A stretch of DNA of 64,000 nt from contig NZ_POSP01000003.1 in NCBI RefSeq assembly GCF_002885975.1, positions 2,542,001 to 2,606,000 on the forward strand, given 5' to 3'. Source of the DNA: Paucibacter aquatile. GTDB taxonomy: Bacteria; Pseudomonadota; Gammaproteobacteria; Burkholderiales; Burkholderiaceae_C. The position numbers and the translations under genes were made by a program. Below are positions 43,749 through 52,896 of the stretch, in pieces. The notes below the pieces were generated by a model. It did not search any database and was not told the origin of the DNA. It saw nothing but the letters and a program-made list of their open reading frames with translations. Position 1 is the first letter of the stretch; the number at the start of each line of letters is the position of its first letter.

Positions 43749-46700
43749 ATGCCGCCAAGCCAGGGCGCAGACGTGAGCAGCAGCAGCGGTACCGATTCCC
43801 TCGATGATTTGAGCAGCCTGGTCGGCCAGGATCTGAGCCCGGCCGAGCAACAGGCCGCGATTGAACGCAAGGTGCGCTGGCATGCGGTGCGCCTGTTCTT
43901 GATGACCTGCGGGCTGATCATGCTGACCGGCTCCCTGGCCCTGATGCTGAGCCGGCCTGGCGACGAGCCCCTGCAAGGCCTGCTGCCACCGGCCGCCTGT
44001 TTTGTGCTGGGCAGCCTGAGCCTGCTGAGCCTGTGGAAGCTGCCGCGCCAGCATGGACCCAAGGCCGTGGTGCTGCTGCTGTCTCTGGTGATCGGGGTGG
44101 CGGTGCTGATCGCCGTCTCGCGCGGCGTGGGCTTGTATTCCATCGCCGTGGCCGTGGTCGGCCTGATCGCCGCCTTCGGCACCGGCATGCTGGGCCTGCG
44201 CATCGGCCTGGGCCTGAGTGCGCTGAGCCTGGCGGCCATCCTGGGCCTGGCCTGGGCCGAGTACCAGGGCTGGCCGGCCAGCACCGCCGCCATCGAGCCC
44301 CTGGGCACGCGCATCGCCATCCACTGCCTGCTCTTGTTCTCGGGCCTGCTGGTGGGTGTGGCGACCGAGCGCATGGTCAAGCGCTCAACCAAGGCGGCCA
44401 GCGACCGCAATGCCCGATTCCGCGGCCTGCTGAGCATGGCGGCCGACTGGTACTGGGAGATGAACCGCGACTACCGCTTCACCCACCTGGCCGAAGACAA
44501 GCCTGGCAGCTCGGGCCTGGACCTGCAGGCCCGCCTGGGCAAGACGCCCTGGGAGGTGGAGCAGATCGGCCTGAACGACGAGGACATGGACGCGCACCGC
44601 GCCGACCTCGAATCGCACCGCGCCTTCCACGGCCTGGTGGCGCGCCGCCGCGCCATCGATGGCAGCGTGCTGTACGTGTCGATCAGCGGCGAGCCGCGCT
44701 TCGATGCGCAGGGCAATTTCCGCGGCTACTGGGGCGTGGGCCGCGATGTCACCGCCGAGGTGCAGGCCGAGCAGGCCATCCACGCCACCGAGACCCGCTA
44801 CCGCGAGCTGTTCCGCCGCTCGCCCAGCCCCCTGGTCTTGCACCGCTGGGGCCGGGTGCTGGACGCCAACCCGGCCGCCATGGCCATGTTCGGCTACACC
44901 CAGCGCTCGAGCATGATCGGCCAGGACCTGTTCTCGCATTACGAGCCCGGCGATGACGAACGTGCCCGCCAGCGCGCCGCCAAGATCGAGGCCATGCCCG
45001 TGGGCGGCATGCTGCCCATGGCCGAGTTCCGCCTGCGCACCCTGTCGCGCCGCCACCGCCTGGTGCAGGCCACCAGCGTGCGCGTGGACGCCGCCAGCGG
45101 CCCGGCCACCCTGTCCTTCTTCATCGACCAGACCGAGCAATCGCGCGCCCAGGAGGCCCTGCGCCGCAGCGAGGGCCTGCTCTCGCATCTGGTGGCCACC
45201 AGCCCCGACGTCATCACCCTGACCGAGATCAGCTCGGGCCGCTACGCCATGGTCAACAAGACCTTCGAGCGGCTGAGCGGCTACAGCAGCGAAGAGGTGC
45301 TGGGCCGCAGCGCCGAGGAGCTGGGCATCTGGAAGAACCGCGCCGAGCGTGACCACATGCTGGAACTGCTGCGCAGCCAGGGCCGGGTTTCGGAGCTGCC
45401 CGTCACCTTTGTCACCAAGTCCGGCGAGCCCTTGTCCATGCTGATGTCGGCCGCGCCCTTTGCGCTGGACGGCCAGCAGTACGTGGTCATCAACGCCCGC
45501 GACGTGACCGAGACCGAGCGCACGCGCCTGGTCCACCAGGCGATTCTGGAGAATGCCTCGATCGGTATCACGCTGACCCGCGATCAGCATTTCATCCAGG
45601 CCAATCGCCTGGTTGAAGCCATGTTCGGCTGGCCGCCCGGCGGCCTGGTGGGCCAGCATGGCAGCGTGGTCTGGCCCAGCGCCGAGGACTATGCCGCCGT
45701 CGGCCGCGACCTCGGCCCGCGCCTGGCCCTGGGCGAACAGGTCGAGACCGAACGCCCCATGCGCCGGCGCGACGGCAGCACCTTCCTCTGCCGCCTGCTG
45801 GCCCGCGCGGTCGACCCCAACCACCCCAGCCGCGGCGGCACCATCTGGATCATGGAAGACGTGACCGAGCGCCGCCGGGTCGAAGCCGCCCTGGCCCAGG
45901 CCAAGGACGAAGCCCAGGCCGCCAGCCGCGCCAAGAGCGCCTTCCTGGCCAACACCAGCCACGAAATCCGCACGCCGCTGAACGGCCTGCTGGGCCTGGC
46001 CCGCATGCTGCAGCAGCCCGACCTGCCCGAGGCCACGCGGCGCGAGTACCTGGACCAGATGCTGGACAGCGCCGAGAGCCTCTCGGGCCTGATCTCCGAC
46101 ATCCTCGATCTGTCCAAGATCGAGGCCGGCCGCCTGACGCTGGAGGCCTCGCCCTTTGCCCTGCGCGACATGCTGTCCACCATGCGCATGGCCTACCTGA
46201 CCCTGGCCCAAGCCCATGGCCTGGCCTTCAAGATCGACGTGGCGCCCGAGATCCCCGCCTGGGTGGTGGGCGACCAGGTGCGCATCCGCCAGATCCTCAG
46301 CAACTACCTGAGCAATGCGCTGAAGTTCACCGAGTCGGGCTCGGTGGCGGTGCGCGTCAGCACCCTGGACGGCGAGCGTGTGCGCATTGAGGTCAGCGAC
46401 ACCGGCCCCGGCATCGCCCCCGAGCTGCACGAGCGCCTGTTCGAAGCCTTCACGCAAGCCGATGAATCCACCACCCGCCGCTACGGCGGCACGGGCCTGG
46501 GGCTGTCCATCTGCCGCGAGCTGGCCACCCTGATGGGCGGTGTGGTCGGCGTCAACAGCCAGTTGGGCCAGGGCTCGACCTTCTGGGCCGAGCTGCCCCT
46601 GCCCGCCGCGCCCACCCCCATCAGCAGCCAGCCGCGCGAAGCGCGCGACAACCAGGACCTGCAAGGCCTGCGCGTGCTGATGGTGGAAGACCACCCGGTC

Positions 46701-47069
46701 AATATGATGATTGCCGTGGCCCAGCTGCAACAATGGGGGCTGGAGGTCTCGCAGGCCAACGACGGCAGCCAGGCGGTGGAGGCCATCTTTGCCGCCGCCA
46801 GCATGGGCCGGCCGTTTGACGCCGTGCTGATGGATGTGCAGATGCCGGTGATGAGCGGCCACGAAGCCACCCGCCATGTGCGCCAGCGCTTCAGCGCCGA
46901 AGAGCTGCCCATCGTCGCCCTGACCGCCGCCGCGCTCGTCTCCGAGCGCGACGAGGCCCTGGCCGCCGGCATGAACGATTTCCTGACCAAGCCGATCGAC
47001 GCCCCCAAGCTGCGCGCCACCCTGGTACGCCTGATCGGCCACAAGGACAACGACCAGACGCGTTCCTGA
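43749..47069 (+). CDS. Hybrid sensor histidine kinase, four PAS domains and receiver
   Basis: About 1106 residues. An N-terminal membrane block of five or six helices (about 45-190) precedes four PAS-type domains (starting near 223, 350, 476 and 595). HisKA has the phospho-His in NTSHEIRTPLNGLLGL (about 738), the ATPase domain has ILSNYLSNALKFTE and DTGPGIAP, and the C-terminal receiver has VLMVEDHPVN and phospho-Asp in LMDVQMP (about 1027). There is no Hpt domain or cognate regulator next to it. The start is uncertain: ATG 43674 is in frame, but its first 25 codons look non-coding, and GTG 43772 is possible. Confidence 0.9.
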   Translation: MPPSQGADVSSSSGTDSLDDLSSLVGQDLSPAEQQAAIERKVRWHAVRLFLMTCGLIMLTGSLALMLSRPGDEPLQGLLPPAACFVLGSLSLLSLWKLPRQHGPKAVVLLLSLVIGVAVLIAVSRGVGLYSIAVAVVGLIAAFGTGMLGLRIGLGLSALSLAAILGLAWAEYQGWPASTAAIEPLGTRIAIHCLLLFSGLLVGVATERMVKRSTKAASDRNARFRGLLSMAADWYWEMNRDYRFTHLAEDKPGSSGLDLQARLGKTPWEVEQIGLNDEDMDAHRADLESHRAFHGLVARRRAIDGSVLYVSISGEPRFDAQGNFRGYWGVGRDVTAEVQAEQAIHATETRYRELFRRSPSPLVLHRWGRVLDANPAAMAMFGYTQRSSMIGQDLFSHYEPGDDERARQRAAKIEAMPVGGMLPMAEFRLRTLSRRHRLVQATSVRVDAASGPATLSFFIDQTEQSRAQEALRRSEGLLSHLVATSPDVITLTEISSGRYAMVNKTFERLSGYSSEEVLGRSAEELGIWKNRAERDHMLELLRSQGRVSELPVTFVTKSGEPLSMLMSAAPFALDGQQYVVINARDVTETERTRLVHQAILENASIGITLTRDQHFIQANRLVEAMFGWPPGGLVGQHGSVVWPSAEDYAAVGRDLGPRLALGEQVETERPMRRRDGSTFLCRLLARAVDPNHPSRGGTIWIMEDVTERRRVEAALAQAKDEAQAASRAKSAFLANTSHEIRTPLNGLLGLARMLQQPDLPEATRREYLDQMLDSAESLSGLISDILDLSKIEAGRLTLEASPFALRDMLSTMRMAYLTLAQAHGLAFKIDVAPEIPAWVVGDQVRIRQILSNYLSNALKFTESGSVAVRVSTLDGERVRIEVSDTGPGIAPELHERLFEAFTQADESTTRRYGGTGLGLSICRELATLMGGVVGVNSQLGQGSTFWAELPLPAAPTPISSQPREARDNQDLQGLRVLMVEDHPVNMMIAVAQLQQWGLEVSQANDGSQAVEAIFAAASMGRPFDAVLMDVQMPVMSGHEATRHVRQRFSAEELPIVALTAAALVSERDEALAAGMNDFLTKPIDAPKLRATLVRLIGHKDNDQTRS

Positions 47070-47112
47070 GCCGCCGCCGGGCGGCCGCGGAGCGAGGGAC
47101 AATCGGCCCATC

Positions 47113-47838
47113 ATGAGTACCCCGCAACGCTCCCAAGCCCTCGCCCTGCTGCCCGACAAAGGCCTGCCCGACCTGCTCTTCCTGCTGCTGCATGGCGCCG
47201 GGGGCGATGCCTCGCAGATGCGCCCGCTGGCCCAAGCCTTGCGCGGCCAGTACCCGCAGGCGGCCGTGGTGTCCATCAATGCGCCCGAGGCCTTTGACCA
47301 GGTCACGGATGACGCGGCATCGGCACAAGGCCACCAGTGGTACTCGCTGCAAGGTGCCAACGACGACAACCATGCCCAGCGCGTGGCCGAGGCCCTGCCG
47401 GGCTTCATCGCCACGGTGCGCGCCTGGGCCGAGCAGTTCGACATGGCCTGGGAGCGCGTGGCCCTGGCCGGCTTCTCGCAAGGCGCGGTGATGGCCCTGG
47501 AGGCCGTGCAGGCCGAGCCGCAGCTGGCCGGCCGCGTGCTGGCCTTCTCGGGTGCTTACGCCACGCCGCCGGCCCATGCGCCGCAAGAGGTCAGCGTGCA
47601 CATCCTGCATGGCCAGCGCGACCCGGTGCTGCCCTTCCAGGACCAGGTCACGGCCGCGCGCCGCCTGGTCCATCTGGGCGCCGATGTCACCGCCGATGTG
47701 CTGCCCGATCCCGGCCACGAGCTGCACGCCGAGCTGATCGAGCGCGCCCTGCACCAGCTGCGCACCTTCGTGCCTGCGCGCATGTGGCGCGAGGCCATGC
47801 AAGCTGCGGCCGACGAGGACGCTCAACCCCGGCATTGA
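47113..47838 (+). CDS. Carboxylesterase/phospholipase, YpfH-like alpha/beta hydrolase
   Basis: A 241-residue hydrolase of the carboxylesterase/lysophospholipase group that includes E. coli YpfH. Marks are LLFLLLHGAGGDASQM, the nucleophile Ser in LAGFSQGAVMAL (about residue 122), an Asp in ILHGQRDPVLP and the His in LPDPGHELH. It has no signal peptide, so it is cytosolic. A GACAAT box stands just before the ATG, which suggests its own promoter. The natural ester substrate is unknown. Confidence 0.87.
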   Translation: MSTPQRSQALALLPDKGLPDLLFLLLHGAGGDASQMRPLAQALRGQYPQAAVVSINAPEAFDQVTDDAASAQGHQWYSLQGANDDNHAQRVAEALPGFIATVRAWAEQFDMAWERVALAGFSQGAVMALEAVQAEPQLAGRVLAFSGAYATPPAHAPQEVSVHILHGQRDPVLPFQDQVTAARRLVHLGADVTADVLPDPGHELHAELIERALHQLRTFVPARMWREAMQAAADEDAQPRH

Positions 47839-48037
47839 GCGCTGTAGCTGCGGCTGCGGCAGGAGCAAAAGGCCTGAGCCTCGTGGCACACTGGCTGCCA
47901 CAGCGCCCGCCGGGGCGCTGCTGGATCCGCAGACAGGCCCGAGGCCACCCGGTGCGGCGTGAATCACGCCGAACTTCAGCGCTCAGCATCCCCCTTTGTG
48001 CGGCCCAGTCGCGCGGATCACGGGCATGAACTCGCAT

Positions 48038-48043
48038 GGAGGA
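48038..48043 (+). promoter_or_regulatory. Ribosome binding site that fixes a TTG start
   Basis: GGAGGA lies 5 bases before TTG 48049, the ideal Shine-Dalgarno spacing. No ATG or GTG start with a comparable site exists in this frame, so it supports the rare TTG start of the ankyrin-type gene. Confidence 0.65.
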
Positions 48044-48048
48044 CTGCC

Positions 48049-49662
48049 TTGAACACACCCCAAGCCCTGCAGCCCCAGCTCCCGGAGCGGGCCGATCTGC
48101 AGCAACTCAAACGCCGCGCCCGCGAACTGCTGCGCGCCTGGCAGGCCGGCGAGGCCGACAGCCTGGCGCGCGCCGCGCCCTATTTTCAGCACCCGAAGAC
48201 GGGCCAAACGCCCAAGCTCAGCGCAGCCCAGCTGGTGATCGCGCGCGAGCTGGGTTTTGCCAGCTGGCCGGCCCTGCAGCGCGCGGTCATGGCGCAGGCG
48301 CAAGCCCGGCAGCTCGGCCAAACTGCCCTGATCACCCGCGCCCTGGCGCTGGCCCTGGGCCGCGGCTGGGACAGCCCGCAGCCGGAGCGTGCCCTGGCCT
48401 TGCTGCAAGCGGCCCGGGTGAAAGCCGGCGCCTGCCCGCCCGAGCTGCGCCCGGCCCTGGCGCTGGTGCAGGGCGATCTCGATGCCCTCGGCCCCCTGCC
48501 CGCAGCGGCGCTGCGCCTGCCGCCCTTCGACGCACCGGCCCTGGCCTACGTCTGTTTCTCCAGCCTGCATCGCCTCGGCGAACCCTGGGCTGAACAGCTG
48601 CGGCAAAGCGCGCAGAGCCTGCTGGCCGGCACCCCGCGCGAAACGCTGAACCGCTTGCACATGCCGGACGAGGAGCCCGGCACTGGCACGCCGCTGCAAC
48701 TGCCCCTGCTCTACGGTGCCATCGCCCGCGCGCGCAGCCCCGAGCTGGCCGCGGCCCTGCTCGCCGCCGGCGCCGAGCCCAACGACGGTGAGTCGCTGTA
48801 CCACGCCTGCGAAGACCCCGAGCGCGGCCGCGCGGCGCTGCAGATCCGCCAGCTCTGCGCCCACGGCGCGCGCTGGACCGGCACCAACGCCCTGTTGCGC
48901 CTGCTGGACTTCGAAGACCCCGAGGGCCTGGCCCTGGCGCTGAGCCTGGGCGCCGAGGTCAACGAGGCCGGGCCGCAAGGCGGCCACGCCCTGCACCACG
49001 CCTTGCGCCGGGGCCGATCGCCGGCCTGCCTGCGCCTGCTGCTCGAACAGGGCGCCGAGCTCTCGGCCCGCGACGCGCAAGGCCACATGCCCGCCACCCT
49101 GGCCGCCCTGCTGGGCGAATCCGCGGCGCTGGAACTGCTGGCCGCCCGCGGCGCGCGGCCTGAGCTGCCCGCCGTGCGCGAGCGCTTTCTGGCCGCCTGC
49201 GCCGCTGCCGATGCACCCCGGGCGCGGGCCTTGCTCGCAGAGCTGCCCGATCTGTTGCATCACATGGACGCGCAGACCCTGCGCCTGCTGCCCGACCAGG
49301 CCCAGCGCCGCGCGCACGAGTCGGTGGCCTTGATGCTGTCCCTGGGCTGGCCGGTGAACACACCCGGCGACTGGGAGGCCAGCGCCCTGAACCAGGCCGC
49401 CTTCAACGGCGATGCGGCCTTGATTCAGCGGCTGCTGGCGCATGGTGCCCGCTGGGACGAGCGCAATGGCTATGGCGGCGATGTGATGGGCAGCCTGCTC
49501 CACGCCGCCGCCCACCTGCCGCAGCCCGGTGGCGACTATCTGGCCTCGCTGCAGCTGCTGCTGGCCGCTGGCGCGCCCCGGCCGGACGCGGAGGATCGCG
49601 AGGACCTGCCGGAGGCGCTGCAGGCCTGGTTGGACGACACGGAGCCTGAGCAGGGCCGCTGA
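48049..49662 (+). CDS. Ankyrin-repeat-type protein, TTG start
   Basis: A 537-residue cytosolic protein. Residues 1-90 form a helical segment (ADLQQLKRRARELLRAWQAGE...ASWPALQRAV) often found before ankyrin repeats in proteobacterial proteins. At least five ankyrin-like units follow, for example ELAAALLAAGAEPNDG, GLALALSLGAEVNEAG, LRLLLEQGAELSARDAQG and LIQRLLAHGARWDERNG. Ankyrins bind other proteins; the partner is unknown. Translation probably starts at TTG 48049 with GGAGGA before it rather than at GTG 47959. The SARP-like regulator gene starts 85 bases downstream. Confidence 0.75.
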   Translation: MNTPQALQPQLPERADLQQLKRRARELLRAWQAGEADSLARAAPYFQHPKTGQTPKLSAAQLVIARELGFASWPALQRAVMAQAQARQLGQTALITRALALALGRGWDSPQPERALALLQAARVKAGACPPELRPALALVQGDLDALGPLPAAALRLPPFDAPALAYVCFSSLHRLGEPWAEQLRQSAQSLLAGTPRETLNRLHMPDEEPGTGTPLQLPLLYGAIARARSPELAAALLAAGAEPNDGESLYHACEDPERGRAALQIRQLCAHGARWTGTNALLRLLDFEDPEGLALALSLGAEVNEAGPQGGHALHHALRRGRSPACLRLLLEQGAELSARDAQGHMPATLAALLGESAALELLAARGARPELPAVRERFLAACAAADAPRARALLAELPDLLHHMDAQTLRLLPDQAQRRAHESVALMLSLGWPVNTPGDWEASALNQAAFNGDAALIQRLLAHGARWDERNGYGGDVMGSLLHAAAHLPQPGGDYLASLQLLLAAGAPRPDAEDREDLPEALQAWLDDTEPEQGR

Positions 49663-49696
49663 GCGCTCAAGAAAGAAAAGCTGCTTCCGCTACAGT

Positions 49697-49708
49697 CAAG
49701 ACCTGACC
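49697..49708 (-). repeat. Recurrent word, copy 5 (12 of 13 bases)
   Basis: CAAGACCTGACC lies between the ankyrin-type gene and the AAA regulator, in non-coding DNA about 40 bases before the regulator start. The 13th base differs (T in place of G on the plus strand). Confidence 0.6.
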
Positions 49709-49747
49709 CCAGCCGCCCTGCCGCTTCGACCGGCGCCATGCCCAGAC

Positions 49748-52700
49748 ATGCTGTGTCTACTGAACCTGCCCGCCTGGGCGCCCTCAGGTGAAGCGCCCCA
49801 GGCCCTGCCTGCCACCTTGCCTGGCGCCTTGCTGCTGGTTCTGGCCCTGGGTGAAGGATGGCAGGCGCGCGAGCGGGTGGCCCAGCTTTTGTGGCCCGAT
49901 AGCGAGACCGCCGAAGCCCTGCACCATCTGCGCGTCAATCTGCACCGCTGCCGCACCTTGCTCCAGCGCTGGGGGGTGGCAGATCGCTTGGAGACTCAGG
50001 GTTCGCAGCTGCGGCTGGAGCTACCCACGGATCTGAGCGCCTGGTTGAACGCCGCCGACGGGCCGCCCCTGGACCCCGAGGACTGGCCGCGGGGCTGGCG
50101 CCTGCCCGGGCACGAGGGGATGGCGCAGTGGTGCGCCGCCACGGCCCGGCGCCTGCACCTGCGCTGGCTGCAACTCAGCCGCAAAGCTCAGCCGGCCCAG
50201 CACCGCAGCTCGGCACCAGCGCCACCGGCACGCGAGGCCGAACACCAAGCCCTGCGCCACAGCAGCGCGCCGGCACTGCTGATCCTGGGGGAGCCGGGCG
50301 CCGGCAAGAGCACCTTGCTGAGCAGCGCCTTCCCCCACGCACCCTGCTTGCGCGGGCTCGAGGGCCTGCAAGGCATGCCCTACCGACCTCTGCTGGAAGC
50401 CTTGCGGGCACAGCTGCCCCGCCTGGAGGCCGCGCTGCAGGAGTCGGGCAGCCCGCTGCGCCCCTACCGCCTCGACCTGGCCCGCGTGCTGCCGGAACTG
50501 GCCCCCGATGAAGCCCTCCCTCCGCTGGACGCCCTGACCGCCCAGGCACGCCTGACCGAGGCCCTGACCCGCGCCTTCGAAGCGCTGACCCCGCTCGTGC
50601 TGGTCGACGATCTGCAGTGGTGCGATCCGGCCAGTGTCGAGTGGCTGCTGATGCTGGCCCATGGCGAGCGCCTGCGCTGGCGCGGCGCGGCGCGCCCGCA
50701 TGAGCTGGCGGCGGCACTCGGCCAGACCCTGAGGCTGCTGGAGGACCAGGGCCGGCTGGAGAGGCTGGACTTGGCCCCGCTGGACCGTCAGGCGCTGGCC
50801 ACCGTCTGCCAGGCACGTTGGCCGGAGCGCGCGTTTGGCGAAGCCCAGCTCGACCGGCTGCACGCCATCAGCGCAGGCAATCCCTTTGCCCTGGGCGAGC
50901 TGGTGGCCGCCGGCGCCGAGGCGCTGGAAGGCTCCGCCAAGCTGCCGCAACGGGTGCAGCAGATGGTGCAGCGGCGCTTGCACGCGCTGTCGGCGCCGGC
51001 ACGCCGGGTGGTTGAAGCCGCGGCCATCAGCGTGCAGGCCCTGCCCGAGGCCGGCCTGCGCATGATGATGGGCTTGCCCGAGCATGCCGAAAGCGATCGA
51101 GCCTGGGAGCAGCTGCGCAGCGAAGCCTTGAAGGCCGGCATGCTGTGCGAGCGGCCGCCCGGCCTGGCCTGCTCGCACGATCTGATCCGTGCGGCCACGG
51201 TCGACGCCCTGCCGGCTGAGCGCCGCGCCGCCCTGCATCGGCATGCCGCCTTGTGGCTGGCCCAGCAGGCCTGGGCCGATGCCATGACCATCGCTGAGCA
51301 TTGGCTGGCGGCTGCTGAGCCGCAGACCGCGCTGATCTGGCGCCACCGTGGGGCCGAGCAGCTCAAGGCCCGCGGTCGCTTCGACGAGGCCCGTGCCGCC
51401 TGGCGCGAGGTGGCCGAACACGCCAACGACCTGGCGCTGGCGCTGCGTGCCCGGCTGGAGCTCGCCGCCTGCGATTTCTACACCGACCTGGCGCGTGGCC
51501 ATGCGGCCCTGCTGGCGGTGCAGGCGCAGTTGGTGGGCGTGGCCGACCTCGAGCAGCGCCTGCACCTCGAAGGCCGCTTGTGCGGCGCCCTGGTGGCCAA
51601 CCGCGTCTACGCCGGCGATGTGCCGAGCGCCCGGCACCATGCGGCGCGGCTGCACGCGCTGCTGCCCGAGCTGCCCGCCAGCGAACATGGCCCGGCCTGC
51701 GAAGTGATGATCGAGCTGGCCCTGCGCGACAGCGACCTGCCCGCCGCCTGGCGCTGGTTCGCCCGTCTGCGCGAGGCCTGGCCGCAGCAGCCCAAGCTGC
51801 TCAATATCGAGGGCCATATTCATTGGTTCGGCGGCCAGGTGCGTGCCGCTCACGATGCCTTGCAGCGCCTGCTGGAGCGCCACCCCGACTACACGAGTGG
51901 CCTCACGGTCGAGAACGATCTGGCGGTCATGCTGGGGACGCTGGGGGAGCTGGCGCAAGCCGAGGCCCTGGTGCGCAGCAGCTTGCAGCGCTGGGCCGGT
52001 TTCGCCCAGGTCGAATCCCGCTCCAACGGCGTGCTGGGCGTGCTCCTGGCCGGACAAGGCCGGCATGCCGAGGCGAAGACCGCCATGGAAGCGGGCGTGC
52101 GCCTCGCTCGCCTGCAAGCGAGCGACTGGCTGGCCGCCGAGGGCCTGCTCAATCTGGCCCGCCTGATGCTGCAATGTGGCCGGCCCGAATGGGCCGCCCG
52201 CCACATTGCCGAGGCGGAGGCCACCCTGGGCGACAACCCGGAGCCGATCTACCGCTCCAAGTGGATGCTGAACTCGATCCTGGTGGCCTCGGCCCTCGGA
52301 CAGACGCCGGCAGCGGCCCCGCTGGCCTGGCTGCGCGAACGGGGCCAGCAGCCCGCCCACCCCCTGGTGCAATGCCGGGCCAGACGGGCCGAGGCCGAAC
52401 TGGCCCTGCAGGCCCGTGACGGCAGCGCCGCCCTGCACGCGGCCGAGCGCCAGGCCGCCCTGGCCCGCGACGCGGGCCTGCAGGAACTGTGGGCCGAAGC
52501 CCGCTTGCTGACCCTGCGCGCGCGCATGCTGCTGGGTGCAGCGCCAGCCGATCTGCGGCCGCTGGCCCAGGAAGTTCAGGCCCTGGCCGCCGCCAAGAGC
52601 TACGCCGAGCTGCACTGGCGCGCCAGCGCCTGGCTGGCCGCCCACGACGGTTCGGCCGCGGAGCAGCAGCAGGCCGATGCCGCCCTGGCGCTGCTGCGCG

Positions 52701-52765
52701 GCCACGAGCAGCCCTCGCTGTTCGATGCCGCGGCCGCCGCCCGCCGCGAACCGCGCTGGGACTGA
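49748..52765 (+). CDS. SARP/BTAD-like AAA ATPase regulator with TPR tail
   Basis: A 1005-residue protein. Residues about 15-110 resemble the winged-helix start of SARP/OmpR-type regulators (RVAQLLWPDSETAEALHHLR). An STAND/AAA ATPase follows with Walker A GEPGAGKS (about 181), Walker B LVLVDDLQW (about 284) and the AISAGNPFALGEL sensor region. From residue 500 on there are TPR-like helices. The C-terminus has no LuxR helix-turn-helix, unlike MalT. It is a plausible signal-integrating activator with unknown target; the next gene encodes the large PEP-CTERM protein. The promoter region contains a copy of the recurrent word (49697-49708). Confidence 0.75.
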   Translation: MLCLLNLPAWAPSGEAPQALPATLPGALLLVLALGEGWQARERVAQLLWPDSETAEALHHLRVNLHRCRTLLQRWGVADRLETQGSQLRLELPTDLSAWLNAADGPPLDPEDWPRGWRLPGHEGMAQWCAATARRLHLRWLQLSRKAQPAQHRSSAPAPPAREAEHQALRHSSAPALLILGEPGAGKSTLLSSAFPHAPCLRGLEGLQGMPYRPLLEALRAQLPRLEAALQESGSPLRPYRLDLARVLPELAPDEALPPLDALTAQARLTEALTRAFEALTPLVLVDDLQWCDPASVEWLLMLAHGERLRWRGAARPHELAAALGQTLRLLEDQGRLERLDLAPLDRQALATVCQARWPERAFGEAQLDRLHAISAGNPFALGELVAAGAEALEGSAKLPQRVQQMVQRRLHALSAPARRVVEAAAISVQALPEAGLRMMMGLPEHAESDRAWEQLRSEALKAGMLCERPPGLACSHDLIRAATVDALPAERRAALHRHAALWLAQQAWADAMTIAEHWLAAAEPQTALIWRHRGAEQLKARGRFDEARAAWREVAEHANDLALALRARLELAACDFYTDLARGHAALLAVQAQLVGVADLEQRLHLEGRLCGALVANRVYAGDVPSARHHAARLHALLPELPASEHGPACEVMIELALRDSDLPAAWRWFARLREAWPQQPKLLNIEGHIHWFGGQVRAAHDALQRLLERHPDYTSGLTVENDLAVMLGTLGELAQAEALVRSSLQRWAGFAQVESRSNGVLGVLLAGQGRHAEAKTAMEAGVRLARLQASDWLAAEGLLNLARLMLQCGRPEWAARHIAEAEATLGDNPEPIYRSKWMLNSILVASALGQTPAAAPLAWLRERGQQPAHPLVQCRARRAEAELALQARDGSAALHAAERQAALARDAGLQELWAEARLLTLRARMLLGAAPADLRPLAQEVQALAAAKSYAELHWRASAWLAAHDGSAAEQQQADAALALLRGHEQPSLFDAAAAARREPRWD

Positions 52766-52775
52766 GTACACCCGC

Positions 52776-52793
52776 CCCCCGTGCGTGCGGGGG
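52776..52793 (+). terminator. GC hairpin after the AAA regulator gene
   Basis: CCCCCG (52776-52781) and CGGGGG (52788-52793) form a stem with a 6-base loop, 10 bases after the stop. No T run follows, so termination by it alone is doubtful. Confidence 0.35.
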
Positions 52794-52896
52794 TGGCCCG
52801 AGGCCGGAGCAGGCGCCTCGAGCCGGGCGCTGAGACGCCGCTGAGACGGCCGCAGCGCAGCATGGCCGGGCATTCACAGCCACCGCGCCCACCGCC

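Noticed and set aside
44385..47444. 1019-codon open frame opposite the hybrid kinase
   Set aside because: A composition shadow; the plus strand carries PAS, HisKA, ATPase and receiver motifs.
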